Positions 1 through 7,490 of a DNA stretch of 27,096 bases are shown one piece after another (position 1 is the first letter of the stretch; every line of letters begins with the position of its first letter). Position numbers and translations under genes: made by a program. Origin of the DNA: Bacillota bacterium (GTDB lineage Bacteria; Bacillota; Clostridia; Lachnospirales; Lachnospiraceae); NCBI GenBank assembly GCA_023415055.1, contig JAEZLZ010000060.1:1-27096 (forward strand). Direction: 5' to 3'. The notes beneath the pieces are model-generated. The model saw only the letters and a program-made list of their open reading frames with translations. It searched no databases and was not told the DNA's origin.

Positions 1-705
1 ATCGAATCTGCAGTTCCCTGCAGCCTTACAGGTCAGGCATCGATCTGAGCTGTCCTTCGGGGCATTCTCTTCTTTAAAATAGCTCAGCCCACCAAAGGAG
101 GATATCTTCTTAGACTCACTACCCACCAGCCAACTTAGGATATCCATATCATGACAGGATTTTTGCATAATGAGCGGACTGGACAAATCGCTTCTTCTCC
201 AATTACCGCGGACAAAGGAATGTGCTATATGAAAGTTACCCACATTCTCATTATGCTGAATCGAAATCACCTTCCCCAACTCACCGCTATCGATGATCTC
301 CTTTATCTTTGCGAAAAAGTTAGTGTAACGGAGAACATGGCATACGATTACACGACATCCCTTTCGATCTGCTTTGTCCTGAATACGGAGACATTCACTC
401 GGGTCCGGAGAGATTGGTTTCTCCAAAAGAATGTCGTAATTCAGCTCAAGCGCAGCCATTGCCTGTTCATAATGATCTTTGTCCATACTGGCAATGATAA
501 TGGCATCCGCCAGCTTTCCCTCCCGAAAGAACTCCTCAGCACTTATATAGCATCTGCTTTCGGGTACCTGAAGTATTTTCGCTGCTGATTTCCTTCTTGC
601 CTCATTTGGTTCAATGATTGCTACAATTTCTGCTTTTTTTGATTTATAAGCATATTCCGCATAAATCATACCTCGCTGTCCTGCTCCCAATAATGCTAAT
701 TTCAA
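1..705 (-). CDS. Gfo/Idh/MocA-family NAD(P)-dependent oxidoreductase (partial, C-terminus beyond the window)
   Basis: The frame is open for 235 codons and leaves the window, so only the N-terminal part is seen. The start is TTG at 705, six bases after GGGAGGAG. An N-terminal Rossmann motif (LALLGAGQRG) is followed by the family's EKP signature (LLEKPIS, about residues 113-119) and by HVLRYTNFF and SGELGKV, the start of the catalytic alpha/beta domain. A Cys pair near the right end of the visible protein (CLTCKAAGNC) is common in the branch acting on sugars and glycosides. The family oxidises or reduces sugars, inositols and amino-sugar derivatives with NAD(P). It is the last visible gene of the minus-strand operon, 44 bases after the preceding gene, so a role in oxidising a sugar released by the upstream proteins is plausible. 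The substrate cannot be told from sequence. Confidence 0.9.
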   Translation of the reverse strand, partial: MKLALLGAGQRGMIYAEYAYKSKKAEIVAIIEPNEARRKSAAKILQVPESRCYISAEEFFREGKLADAIIIASMDKDHYEQAMAALELNYDILLEKPISPDPSECLRIQDKADRKGCRVIVCHVLRYTNFFAKIKEIIDSGELGKVISIQHNENVGNFHIAHSFVRGNWRRSDLSSPLIMQKSCHDMDILSWLVGSESKKISSFGGLSYFKEENAPKDSSDRCLTCKAAGNCRFD

Positions 706-749
706 ATTATACTCCTCCCATCATTTTACTTATGTTACTCTCATTCTGT

Positions 750-1847
750 TTAATTATCCTTTGGTGCCTGTGGATCCTCCAATGGATAGTACCCATCCGG
801 GTAAAAATTGTCCCAGGCATGAAGCAGATTATTCTCCAATTTTGAATCCACTTCGATACATCCCATCACGTAAAAGCCGCTCTCCTGCTTAGCATCAATT
901 GCTAACTGTATCCAAGAACCATCGGACCCGACTAACCCTACCGATATCTGATAGATCCCATCCGCGAGCTCCGGTAATGGAACGATCTCATTATAAACGA
1001 TATCTCCGGGCACCCATTTCCCGGAATCTATATTCAATAGGAACTCCAATGCGGTTTTGCCCTTGCTTAATCGAAGCTTCAGGCTAAATTCCTGGTAGCA
1101 AGGAGAACTGCCTGTATTCACAAACCAGAAGCGTAGCGGAAGGCCACCACAACCCATGATTTTTTTCGGATAAGTCAAACGCCTCAAGGAAAAGCGGTAT
1201 CCGATCTCCATGGGGAGGTTTGCAAAGGACGCATGCCATCGAAGGCTTTCCCTTCGTATATTAATACCTGGTTCCCTATCTTCTATCTCCAGCACGACCG
1301 GTCTCTGTTCCCAGATATTTTGAATGCCCAGTTTGGCCATATGCTCACAGCAGTCGATCCAGTTATCTTCACTGCAATGTATCACTAATCCGAAGGCTAT
1401 TTTCTTCTCACTAAGATAAGTAATCAACTCTTCCTCTTCCAGTGGTACCAGAAGTGACATTGGTTCAAAAGCATCAACATATGCATCAATTTCTCTGATA
1501 TCATCCTCGGATGAGGTTATCATAACCCCAAGCACTTGGTTAAGCTGCGATATGACACTGCCTGCTTTTCGAAGCAGGTGTGCGAAGCCTTCTTGAGCTA
1601 ATGTTTGAGAAGTAAGCCAGGCCGGGATATTCTTTGTTATTTTGAGTATCGGATTCTTCGCAAGTCGAAGCCTTTCGGTCATATGCTCCAAGCAGAACCT
1701 GCCCCGTTCCGGTTCAAGTTCCTCCCACGTAAACGTAAGTAATTGATAGGTTTGTCGTAGTTTTGAAGCTGCCATGTCGGGAAGCGGTCTAGGCCGAATC
1801 TGATCAATTTCATAGGGATAGTAATTTTCTAGTGAATACTTACCCAC
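750..1847 (-). CDS. Short DUF4832-type protein: reduced TIM-barrel-like domain plus C-terminal beta-sandwich
   Basis: The protein has 365 residues. GTG at 1847 is the chosen start because GGAGG lies eight bases upstream; an in-frame ATG at 1883 lies inside the preceding gene and has no ribosome site. The C-terminal 140 residues (from about WHASFANLP, MEIGYRFSLRR, to the end) match the C-terminal sandwich of the neighbouring 444-residue protein, including the near-final pattern LAID...GFYVMG. The N-terminal half keeps WEELEPERGRF, equivalent to WNELEPVRGEY in the neighbour, but is about 80 residues shorter and has no counterpart of its GAWGEG segment. A glutamate in VVLEIED (E187) may correspond to the second carboxylate. 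It is a paralogue of the neighbour, probably with altered or no glycosidase activity. No signal peptide is visible. It lies 13 bases after the acyltransferase-like gene, in the same operon. Confidence 0.75.
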   Translation of the reverse strand: MGKYSLENYYPYEIDQIRPRPLPDMAASKLRQTYQLLTFTWEELEPERGRFCLEHMTERLRLAKNPILKITKNIPAWLTSQTLAQEGFAHLLRKAGSVISQLNQVLGVMITSSEDDIREIDAYVDAFEPMSLLVPLEEEELITYLSEKKIAFGLVIHCSEDNWIDCCEHMAKLGIQNIWEQRPVVLEIEDREPGINIRRESLRWHASFANLPMEIGYRFSLRRLTYPKKIMGCGGLPLRFWFVNTGSSPCYQEFSLKLRLSKGKTALEFLLNIDSGKWVPGDIVYNEIVPLPELADGIYQISVGLVGSDGSWIQLAIDAKQESGFYVMGCIEVDSKLENNLLHAWDNFYPDGYYPLEDPQAPKDN

Positions 1848-1860
1848 GTACAGCTCCTCC

Positions 1861-3150
1861 TTATGCGAGATGGCTATCAACAATTCGCCTGAACTGCTTG
1901 ATATCTTCTTGGCTTATGTATGGCATCCGATCTGTTTTATCTGCTTCTTCCCGAAGTACCACCATACTTAAGGTATTGAAGCGCGCCCCGGATTTCATAT
2001 AGGCCGCTGCTGACTTCTGCAGGGAGGTCTTTAATTCCACCTTCTCCGGGTCAGCTTTCCAATCTCCAAACGCTTCATAGCGAAGCATAGCATCCCCCTC
2101 GTGGATCGGGTAAAGATAGAACTGCCTCTGCACCTTAATGATGTTGCTTTTCTCTTCGTCCAGGACAAGCGATAATCTGGAATCATACAGCCAGCTCTCG
2201 CTCCAGAAGCCTCTGATCTTTAATTCAGGGAAGTAAGTATCATAGAATTCTAAAGCTAACCCCATTGAGTTTTTTAGTCGTTCGGGTGTATAGCCCGGAC
2301 CGGAGGGAACATGCAGGGCAAGAAGTGTATCTCCCTGCTGTAAAGCAACTTCCCATTCTTTTTTTTGTATTGTAATAGCCTTTTGTTCAACGAAGCCCAT
2401 TGGATTGATTGGATTAGCCTCAATCCCGTCTTCTGTTTCATTCCAGATCGAGGTGAATTTACCTGGGTTGTCATAAACCTTATTAATGCCATTGATTTGA
2501 CCATCCCGACGGAATTCCTCTCCTGCATGTCTGAGTGCAATCACCTTATTCGTCTCTTTGTTACGATACATGGTAAAATCATCCCCAAAGCGATAAGGGA
2601 TGAATAAAAATCGGTCCATCCGGAAAATCGAACAGGTATAAAAGTTCATATCCCAGGGGAAATCGCTTACAGCCACATCGCCTCGAACCAGCTTCTCCAG
2701 CTGGGGCTTCATCGGCTGAAAAGGAATATTTTTATAGTGATGCTCCGGTACTCCTCTTTCCTGTAAAAGCTTTATGGAAGGAACGACACAGGCAAGCAGC
2801 AGAAGGAAAGAATAAAGTTCCTTCTCCTCTGTCATACATACCGGGGTCATATTTGTGTAATTATCCACGTCACACCGGTTTCTGGCGGAGCACATGTCCC
2901 ATACCAGGAAGCTGGAGAAATGCAATAACACTGGATCCTTCTCAACCGCTTCGATTGCCTTTTGTAATCTCATGCGGCAAGGCTGCGGCAGCTCAAAACG
3001 ATGAAAGACCTCTTCTAAAAAGTCTCGTTCGATCCACACCTTCTGCCCTGTCGGTTGATACAGTTCATAAAACTGCTCCAGACCGTCCGGTAAATTATCA
3101 AAGCCACAATAATCAACACATTCTTGATACCTATAGTTTTCTTTGCTCAT
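1861..3150 (-). CDS. Acyltransferase domain-containing protein (NAT_N / GNAT_C type)
   Basis: The protein has 429 residues and starts at ATG 3150, six bases after GGAGG. The stretch from about residue 280 (LLALHVPSGPGYTPERL, EFYDTYFPELKIRGFW, SWLYDSRLSLVL, SNIIKVQRQF) resembles the GNAT-like C-terminal domain (GNAT_C). The N-terminal 120 residues resemble the associated NAT_N helical domain. Both names come from recognition of the pattern. The usual acetyl-CoA loop (Q/RxxGxG/A) is not evident, so acyl-CoA binding is not proven. Proteins of this type sit in carbohydrate loci of gut Firmicutes, and none is functionally characterised as far as I know. Its place between two DUF4832-type genes suggests it modifies or senses the same glycoconjugate, possibly by sugar acylation (inference). 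No signal peptide is visible, so it is cytoplasmic. It is 18 bases downstream of the preceding gene. Confidence 0.75.
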   Translation of the reverse strand: MSKENYRYQECVDYCGFDNLPDGLEQFYELYQPTGQKVWIERDFLEEVFHRFELPQPCRMRLQKAIEAVEKDPVLLHFSSFLVWDMCSARNRCDVDNYTNMTPVCMTEEKELYSFLLLLACVVPSIKLLQERGVPEHHYKNIPFQPMKPQLEKLVRGDVAVSDFPWDMNFYTCSIFRMDRFLFIPYRFGDDFTMYRNKETNKVIALRHAGEEFRRDGQINGINKVYDNPGKFTSIWNETEDGIEANPINPMGFVEQKAITIQKKEWEVALQQGDTLLALHVPSGPGYTPERLKNSMGLALEFYDTYFPELKIRGFWSESWLYDSRLSLVLDEEKSNIIKVQRQFYLYPIHEGDAMLRYEAFGDWKADPEKVELKTSLQKSAAAYMKSGARFNTLSMVVLREEADKTDRMPYISQEDIKQFRRIVDSHLA

Positions 3151-3168
3151 TCTACCCCTCCACGTTAC

Positions 3169-4503
3169 TCATTCTATCACCGATATGCTTCCCATTGGAT
3201 AGTATCCATCTTTTTCCCCATCAATTGCAAGCTTTACATTACCTATTTCCATAACTCCTGTTTCGATGCCTATCTCCAGACTGTACTCTCCGGGTAAAAT
3301 ATCCGGCTTTATATTGAATTTTTCATCCCATAGAATATCCATATCCGGCAGCCAGTATCTGAGGTCTGTTTTGCTTTGGTAGGTATAACTCTGATGCTCT
3401 CCGATTAGCCTAACCACCAACGGATATGCCGTATAAATCGGCGCAACCCCGACATTTGCCCAAAGTGCTCTCAGCTCGAGAAATTCTCCACGCCTAATGG
3501 TCGCGTTATATTCAAATTTTCTTAATTCAAAGCGATAGCCCATTCTCTTTACCCAACGTTCTACATTATCCTTCCACTGGGCAGGAACCGTGGTTCCCTT
3601 ACTATTATAAGAGGAGATATGCCATTTGAGCGACTCATCAATGATATAATCAATATCCCAACCCTGCAGAAACCAGTCATTCATGTGCCAGCAGGCCTCG
3701 AATACGACCGGTGCCTTCTTCCAAGCATCCTGCATGTGAAAGTTACAGATATTCTCCGGGTAGAAATCAGTCATATGAGACCATCTTTCCTCATGAAATC
3801 CTCCCATATCTCCGAGACAGTCTACACGAAATCCGATCGTTTCTTTCCGTTCCCTAATGATACTCATGGACCTGGGATCATGAAGCAATGCCTGCAAGGG
3901 TGTAATCTTAAAATTATCTATGTATGCGTCAGTAATCTGTCTGATCCTATCCTCCGTAAGAAACTCCGTTCCCCCTCCTTCTCCCCAGGCGCCTACCAGA
4001 GCCATATCAACGGAGCTGATGATCGGATGACCATCAAAATGCAGGGCAAACTGCCTAATGAAATCAGACCAGTAATCCACATAGGGAGTATCCTTCGGGT
4101 CAATTCTCCAAAACGGAAATTCCGGTTCTTCGGGGTAATCCTTACGAAACCACCCCGGTATATCCTCTTCTTCGGATAGGGCATAGGGAGAACACCGAAC
4201 GATTGCCGTACATCCAAGAGACTTTGCATATTGAAGCTTTTTCTCGAGTACCTCAAAGTGATACTCGCCTCTGACCGGCTCCAATTCATTCCACCTGACT
4301 CCGCAGTAGGTGACTCTACTGTCCGGATGATTCCATGTTTTACTCTCTTTCGTAAACTTATATCTTTCTACTTCCTTGCCTCTACTGTCACATAGGGCAT
4401 TAGTCTCATCCTCCATTAGTTTTGGAGCAGCAATAAATCCGATTCCCGGATTCGTCAGCAAGGTATCTATCGTTTTAGGAAATACAATCTTCCTGTTTGG
4501 CAT
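3169..4503 (-). CDS. DUF4832-type protein: putative TIM-barrel glycoside hydrolase with C-terminal beta-sandwich
   Basis: The protein has 444 residues. ATG at 4503 follows AAGGAG with nine bases between. The N-terminus has NPGIGFIAAP, then GVRWNELEPVRGEYHF and LGCTAIVRC, as in TIM-barrel glycosidases where the early strands carry W-x-x-lEP-x-xG. SVDMALVGAWGEGGG puts a glutamate (E175) at the position expected for an acid/base residue on strand 4, and PVVFEACW (E269) is a candidate nucleophile. Both are inferred from a clan GH-A-like pattern. Residues 322-444 form the DUF4832-type sandwich ending in KDGYYPMGSISV. No signal peptide is seen, so the substrate is probably an imported oligosaccharide or glycoside. 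It is the second gene of the LacI-flanked operon. A non-catalytic sugar-binding role is possible. Confidence 0.8.
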   Translation of the reverse strand: MPNRKIVFPKTIDTLLTNPGIGFIAAPKLMEDETNALCDSRGKEVERYKFTKESKTWNHPDSRVTYCGVRWNELEPVRGEYHFEVLEKKLQYAKSLGCTAIVRCSPYALSEEEDIPGWFRKDYPEEPEFPFWRIDPKDTPYVDYWSDFIRQFALHFDGHPIISSVDMALVGAWGEGGGTEFLTEDRIRQITDAYIDNFKITPLQALLHDPRSMSIIRERKETIGFRVDCLGDMGGFHEERWSHMTDFYPENICNFHMQDAWKKAPVVFEACWHMNDWFLQGWDIDYIIDESLKWHISSYNSKGTTVPAQWKDNVERWVKRMGYRFELRKFEYNATIRRGEFLELRALWANVGVAPIYTAYPLVVRLIGEHQSYTYQSKTDLRYWLPDMDILWDEKFNIKPDILPGEYSLEIGIETGVMEIGNVKLAIDGEKDGYYPMGSISVIE

Positions 4504-4533
4504 ACTTGATCTCCTTATGCAAATAGCTTCGTC

Positions 4534-4578
4534 GTTCTATAGAAAACATGTTTCATAAGCTTTCTATCGTCTTGAATA
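4534..4578 (+). repeat. Imperfect palindromic repeat, copy A
   Basis: ATAGAAA (4539-4545) and TTTCTAT (4561-4567) are arms around a 15-base loop, followed by CGTCTTGAATAAAA. The right half resembles the right half of copies B and C (near 14730 and 17275). This copy overlaps the stop codon of the zinc-ribbon gene and supplies its last few codons, and it fills the gap before the next gene of the operon. Confidence 0.5.
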
Positions 4579-4765
4579 AAATACATCCGCTGTCTTTATA
4601 ATACTTAGCCAGACGGATCAATCGATCGGAGTCACAGTTGATATAACCCGATAAACAATGAAAACAACGAAAGTATCCAATGTGTCTGCCAAGCAGCTTC
4701 ATATTAAGGGCAATCTCGGTATCGCAAATAACCTTCTTGCAATTGCAGCAAGCTACTGTTTTCAT
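4553..4765 (-). CDS. Small zinc-ribbon protein, 70 residues
   Basis: ATG at 4765 follows AAGGAG with ten bases between. The protein has C6/C7-x-C9 near the start and CFHC (C34, C37), a spacing suited to one tetrahedral zinc site, with further cysteines at 14, 44 and near the end (GCILF). The middle segment DTEIALNMKLLGR is typical of short uncharacterised clostridial zinc-ribbon proteins that keep an EIALNxKLLGR-like core and end in GC-x-LF. It is the first gene of the operon, 49 bases before the DUF4832-type gene. Its role is unknown; nucleic-acid or protein binding would fit a free-standing zinc ribbon. Its last codons lie in the right arm of a repeated palindrome, so the C-terminus may have been changed by that repeat. 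Confidence 0.75.
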   Translation of the reverse strand: MKTVACCNCKKVICDTEIALNMKLLGRHIGYFRCFHCLSGYINCDSDRLIRLAKYYKDSGCILFKTIESL

Positions 4766-4825
4766 TGCTTTATGATCTCCTTTTCAAAAAATCAATATAG
4801 GTATTCCTTTAAAATGTTTGAGCTT

Positions 4826-4841
4826 GTTACGTTAATGTTAC
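4826..4841. promoter_or_regulatory. Possible second regulator site downstream of the operon promoter
   Basis: GTTACGTTAATGTTAC is a 16-base pseudo-palindrome (12 of 16 positions symmetric) about 20-30 bases downstream of the probable transcription start of the minus-strand operon. It shares GTTACG/TTACGTAAT-like words with the stronger LacI-type site at 4990-5011. A repressor bound here would block the operon. It lacks a clear central CG, so confidence is low. Confidence 0.25.
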
Positions 4842-4867
4842 GCTTGTTTAGTAAACCTTATATCGAA

Positions 4868-4896
4868 ATTATAGCACCTGACCAATCGATTGTAAA
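4868..4896 (-). promoter_or_regulatory. Promoter of the zinc-ribbon/DUF4832 operon
   Basis: On the minus strand TTTACA (4896-4891) is followed after exactly 17 bases by TATAAT (4873-4868), a near-consensus sigma-A promoter. Transcription would begin near 4861 and give a leader of about 95 bases before the zinc-ribbon gene. Confidence 0.7.
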
Positions 4897-4951
4897 TACC
4901 ATTTTTTTATTAATTTTATATACTTGCGTACTTCATACATCAAAATATATG

Positions 4952-4981
4952 TTGACAAGCAACTAGGATTATCATTATAAT
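4952..4981 (+). promoter_or_regulatory. Promoter of the LacI-family gene
   Basis: TTGACA (4952-4957), 18-base spacer, TATAAT (4976-4981): a consensus sigma-A promoter pointing to the regulator gene at 5053. Its start point falls at about 4988, at the edge of the palindrome at 4990-5011. Confidence 0.75.
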
Positions 4982-4989
4982 TTATGGGT

Positions 4990-5011
4990 ACGTAATATAC
5001 GTTCATTACGT
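4990..5011. promoter_or_regulatory. LacI-type operator (22-bp palindrome with central CG)
   Basis: Half-sites ACGTAATATAC and GTTCATTACGT meet at a central C-G step, and 9 of 11 positions per half are symmetric. LacI/GalR regulators typically bind even-length palindromes with a central CG. It lies at the expected start point of the regulator's own promoter, so autorepression is likely. Control of the divergent operon would need looping or a second site. Confidence 0.6.
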
Positions 5012-5052
5012 AATATTCACTAAACACCAATTCCGCAATAGGGGGTATCCAT

Positions 5053-6075
5053 TTGAGTACTATAAGAGAAGTAGCTAATTTAGCTAAGGTCTCCGTGGCT
5101 ACTGTTTCGCGCGTTATTAATAACGATGTGAAATATAAGATGACTGACGAAACAAGAGCCCGTGTCTGGCAGGCGATTACACAGCTGAATTATACCGTAA
5201 AAGCGAGTGTCAGAGATTCCTCCGGGAAGAATAATACCAACCGCAGCGAAGCACCTGTAAAGATAGGTTGTGTTCTCAGCGTAACAAAAAACAAATATAG
5301 GGATCCTTACTTCATGTCCATACTATCCGGTGTCGAAGAGCAGCTGATGGAACAAGGATATGAGCTTACCTTTATAAAAACAGGTGCTGAGCTGGAAGAT
5401 AAAAAGACCTTATATAATACCTTCATCAATTCTGTATCCGGTTTAATTCTGATGGAATCACTCAATAGTGATACCTATCATTTCATCCGTAATCAGGTGC
5501 CGAATATCGTCGGTGTCGATACCCAGTGGGAAGACATTGACAATGTTGGATACGACCATTACCGCGTCTCTAATATGGCTGTGCAGCATCTGATTGAACG
5601 CGGCCACAAGAATATCGGTTATATCGGTGGAAGCGGAAGCAGCAATAATATAAGAACTAGCCAGAGATACCGTGGTTACTATTCCTCTCTCCACGCTGCC
5701 GGTCTACAGGTGAATCCGGACTGGGTTATTGATTGCGCCTGGGATGAAAATATCTGCATCGAGAAGATTACCACTCTCTGTCGCAGCAACAATTATCCCA
5801 CTGCCTTCTTTGTTGCAAGTGATCTTATGGCGATGGCAGCTCTAAGTGGGTTATATAGCCTGGGAATCAGCGTACCGAATGAAGTAGCCATTGTTGGCCT
5901 CTCAAATATAGAGATATCGAAGTATTCGAATCCTCCTTTAACCACGATTGAGATTCCGACCAAAGAAATCGGTATGGTCGCTGTTGAACTATTGCTCTCC
6001 AGATTAAATGGCTATAACTTACTACCAAGAAAGGTGATCCTCCCGACCAATCTTCTTGTTCGTAACTCCACCTGA
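5053..6075 (+). CDS. LacI/GalR-family transcriptional regulator
   Basis: The protein has 340 residues and starts at TTG 5053, after AGGGGGT. The N-terminal helix-turn-helix and hinge helix are clear (TIREVANLAKVSVATVSRVI, residues 3-22). They are followed by a periplasmic-binding-protein-like ligand domain with IGCVLSVTKN, GVEEQLMEQGYEL, GHKNIGYIGG, FVASDLMAMAAL and the C-terminal PPLTTIEIPTKEIG. The length is normal for the family. It is divergent from the five-gene operon and its operator and promoter lie between them, so it probably represses that operon until a sugar or phosphosugar binds. The ligand cannot be inferred from the residues seen. Gene order and the operator suggest local control. 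Confidence 0.93.
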   Translation: MSTIREVANLAKVSVATVSRVINNDVKYKMTDETRARVWQAITQLNYTVKASVRDSSGKNNTNRSEAPVKIGCVLSVTKNKYRDPYFMSILSGVEEQLMEQGYELTFIKTGAELEDKKTLYNTFINSVSGLILMESLNSDTYHFIRNQVPNIVGVDTQWEDIDNVGYDHYRVSNMAVQHLIERGHKNIGYIGGSGSSNNIRTSQRYRGYYSSLHAAGLQVNPDWVIDCAWDENICIEKITTLCRSNNYPTAFFVASDLMAMAALSGLYSLGISVPNEVAIVGLSNIEISKYSNPPLTTIEIPTKEIGMVAVELLLSRLNGYNLLPRKVILPTNLLVRNST

Positions 6076-6137
6076 TAGACATATTTCCCGGTATGCTTCA
6101 TATATTGCTATGAATTATTCTTATGAGGTCAAGAATT

Positions 6138-6773
6138 ATGGATCATACTTCTACCAGTCATATCATGGAACATAATACAATGATATTGAACGGAAACGGG
6201 CAGGTGAATGCTGTTCCCGACGAGGCAGTTCTTCGATTGGGGGTTCAGACAGAGGGTGAAAATCTTCAGACGATACAGGCTAACAATGCCGAGTTGAGTC
6301 AGGCGGTACTTCAGGCGATCCACCAGCTTGGAGTAGACGATATCAAGACTTTTCAATATGATATCAATAAGAACTATGAATTTGTCGATGGCCGTCAGGT
6401 AGATAAGGGATATACCGTACGCAACATATTAGAGATAAGAACAGATAATCTGGGTCTCGTTGGTGCTTTGATCGATACTGCAGTATATTACGGCGCGAAT
6501 ATAGTAGACCTGATTCAATTCGAGGTATCCGATACAAGCCGCTATTACCTGCAGGCATTAAATCTTGCTGTCGCAGACGCCTTTGAGAAAGCGCGCTCCA
6601 TCGCAGACAGTATTGGACTTTCCTTGCATCCCTATCCAAGAAAAATCACGGAAAACAGTACCCCCGCCGTACCTTTTCGCGCAATCAATGTGCGTGAGGG
6701 CGCCTTCGCAACACCTATCGAAGCAGGTACCAACCAGATCGAAGCCTCGGTTACCGTTGAGTTTCGTTTTTAG
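6138..6773 (+). CDS. SIMPL-domain (DUF541) protein
   Basis: ATG at 6138 is preferred over an in-frame ATG at 6123 because GAGG lies nine bases upstream of it. The 211-residue protein begins with a beta-strand pattern typical of DUF541: ILNGNGQVNAVPDEAVLRLGV, split as GNGQV, PDEA and LGVQTEG. It continues with DIKTFQYDINKNYEF, GYTVRNILEIRT, the helical segment ALNLAVADAFEKARSIADSIG and the final strand IEASVTVEFRF. The family is named for signalling molecule associated with mouse pelle-like kinase; bacterial members form oligomeric rings, but most have no known role. No signal peptide is present, although many relatives are periplasmic. It follows the LacI gene by 62 bases and may be read from the same transcript. 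Confidence 0.85.
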   Translation: MDHTSTSHIMEHNTMILNGNGQVNAVPDEAVLRLGVQTEGENLQTIQANNAELSQAVLQAIHQLGVDDIKTFQYDINKNYEFVDGRQVDKGYTVRNILEIRTDNLGLVGALIDTAVYYGANIVDLIQFEVSDTSRYYLQALNLAVADAFEKARSIADSIGLSLHPYPRKITENSTPAVPFRAINVREGAFATPIEAGTNQIEASVTVEFRF

Positions 6774-6795
6774 TAAAAGATTTTTTCTGTTGCAT

Positions 6796-6859
6796 AAAAA
6801 AGTGCTTTCCAAAGCCACTGGCACAGGTCCTGTCCCTGCCGTGTAGGAAAGCACTTTTT
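6796..6859. terminator. Bidirectional terminator between convergent genes
   Basis: A stem of 14 base pairs (AAAAAGTGCTTTCC with GGAAAGCACTTTTT) encloses a loop that itself holds ACAGG-T-CCTGT. U-tracts exist on both strands, serving the SIMPL gene (plus) and the gene at 6877 (minus). Confidence 0.8.
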
Positions 6860-6876
6860 CAATTTAATCGTATTAC

Positions 6877-7227
6877 TTACAATACTGATGCATTCTGCTC
6901 CATCACTTCTCTTAGAATCAATAACCCGCGCATCATTGTCGGGAATCCGGAGGTTGGCCCTACCAAAAGAATGGCATGTTCTATCTCCTCTTTGGAACAA
7001 CCGCTTTTTAAGGCTTTTAGAATATGAGTCCGTAAAGAGTACTCATTTTTACAGTCCGTTGATAACGCGACTTTGATCAGCCACCTGGTCTTCTCCTCTA
7101 AAGGTCCTCCTTTTTCATGGACCAGCTTGCCATAATTTTGATATGCCTCATAAATATCGCTGTGATTTTCAATTAAGTAACTTAGATTGTCTTCAATTAA
7201 GGGATAATTCTTAATGTTTTCATCCAT
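6877..7227 (-). CDS. Carboxymuconolactone decarboxylase-like / AhpD-fold protein without CxxC
   Basis: The 116-residue protein starts at ATG 7227, seven bases after AAAGGCGG; longer in-frame starts lack a ribosome site. The all-helical AhpD-like core is seen in LEEKTRWLIKVALS, RTHILKALKSGCSKEEIEHAILLV and GFPTMMRGLLILREVM. In redox-active members a CxxC precedes the histidine by seven and four residues; here those positions are N61 and S64 before H68, so peroxidase-type activity is unlikely. It resembles the CxxC-less branch that has GLxSEGAVxSHxRRAL-like motifs. The function is unknown; a small-molecule decarboxylase or a structural role is possible. It appears to be a single gene ending at the shared terminator. 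Confidence 0.8.
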   Translation of the reverse strand: MDENIKNYPLIEDNLSYLIENHSDIYEAYQNYGKLVHEKGGPLEEKTRWLIKVALSTDCKNEYSLRTHILKALKSGCSKEEIEHAILLVGPTSGFPTMMRGLLILREVMEQNASVL

Positions 7228-7390
7228 AACAGCACCGCCTTTCATCACTATTCTAACCAAAATAGATGCAGATAAACATACCTATCTACCTCAATGATAC
7301 AGTTTTCGTATTCGATCTGCCATAGGAAATTGTACAGGCGCAATTATAAGTACAATAAGCCAAAGGTCGATCAAGAGTATTTCATGGTAA

Positions 7391-7404
7391 AACGATAGAA
7401 AGCA
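7391..7404 (+). repeat. Partial copy D of the palindromic repeat
   Basis: AACGATAGAAAGCA is identical to the left arm of copy B at 14709-14722. The right arm is absent: the sequence continues into a poly-T/A run and the peptidase terminator. This may be a decayed copy. Confidence 0.35.
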
Positions 7405-7421
7405 GTCTTCATTTTTATAAT

Positions 7422-7452
7422 AAAAAACAGCAGACCCAGTACTCGTCTGCTG
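7422..7452 (-). terminator. Rho-independent terminator of the peptide operon
   Basis: CAGCAGAC (7428-7435) pairs with GTCTGCTG (7445-7452), an 8-bp stem with a 9-base loop. Read on the minus strand it is followed by six T (7427-7422). It lies 39 bases beyond the peptidase stop. Confidence 0.85.
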
Positions 7453-7490
7453 CCATGTATTATACAATAAAGCTTGAAGAATCTATTTAT

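Noticed and set aside
750..845. Plus-strand hydrophobic frame at 618-845 as a small membrane protein
   Set aside because: It runs antisense to the dehydrogenase and the DUF4832-type gene, with no ribosome site; both opposite frames have strong family motifs.
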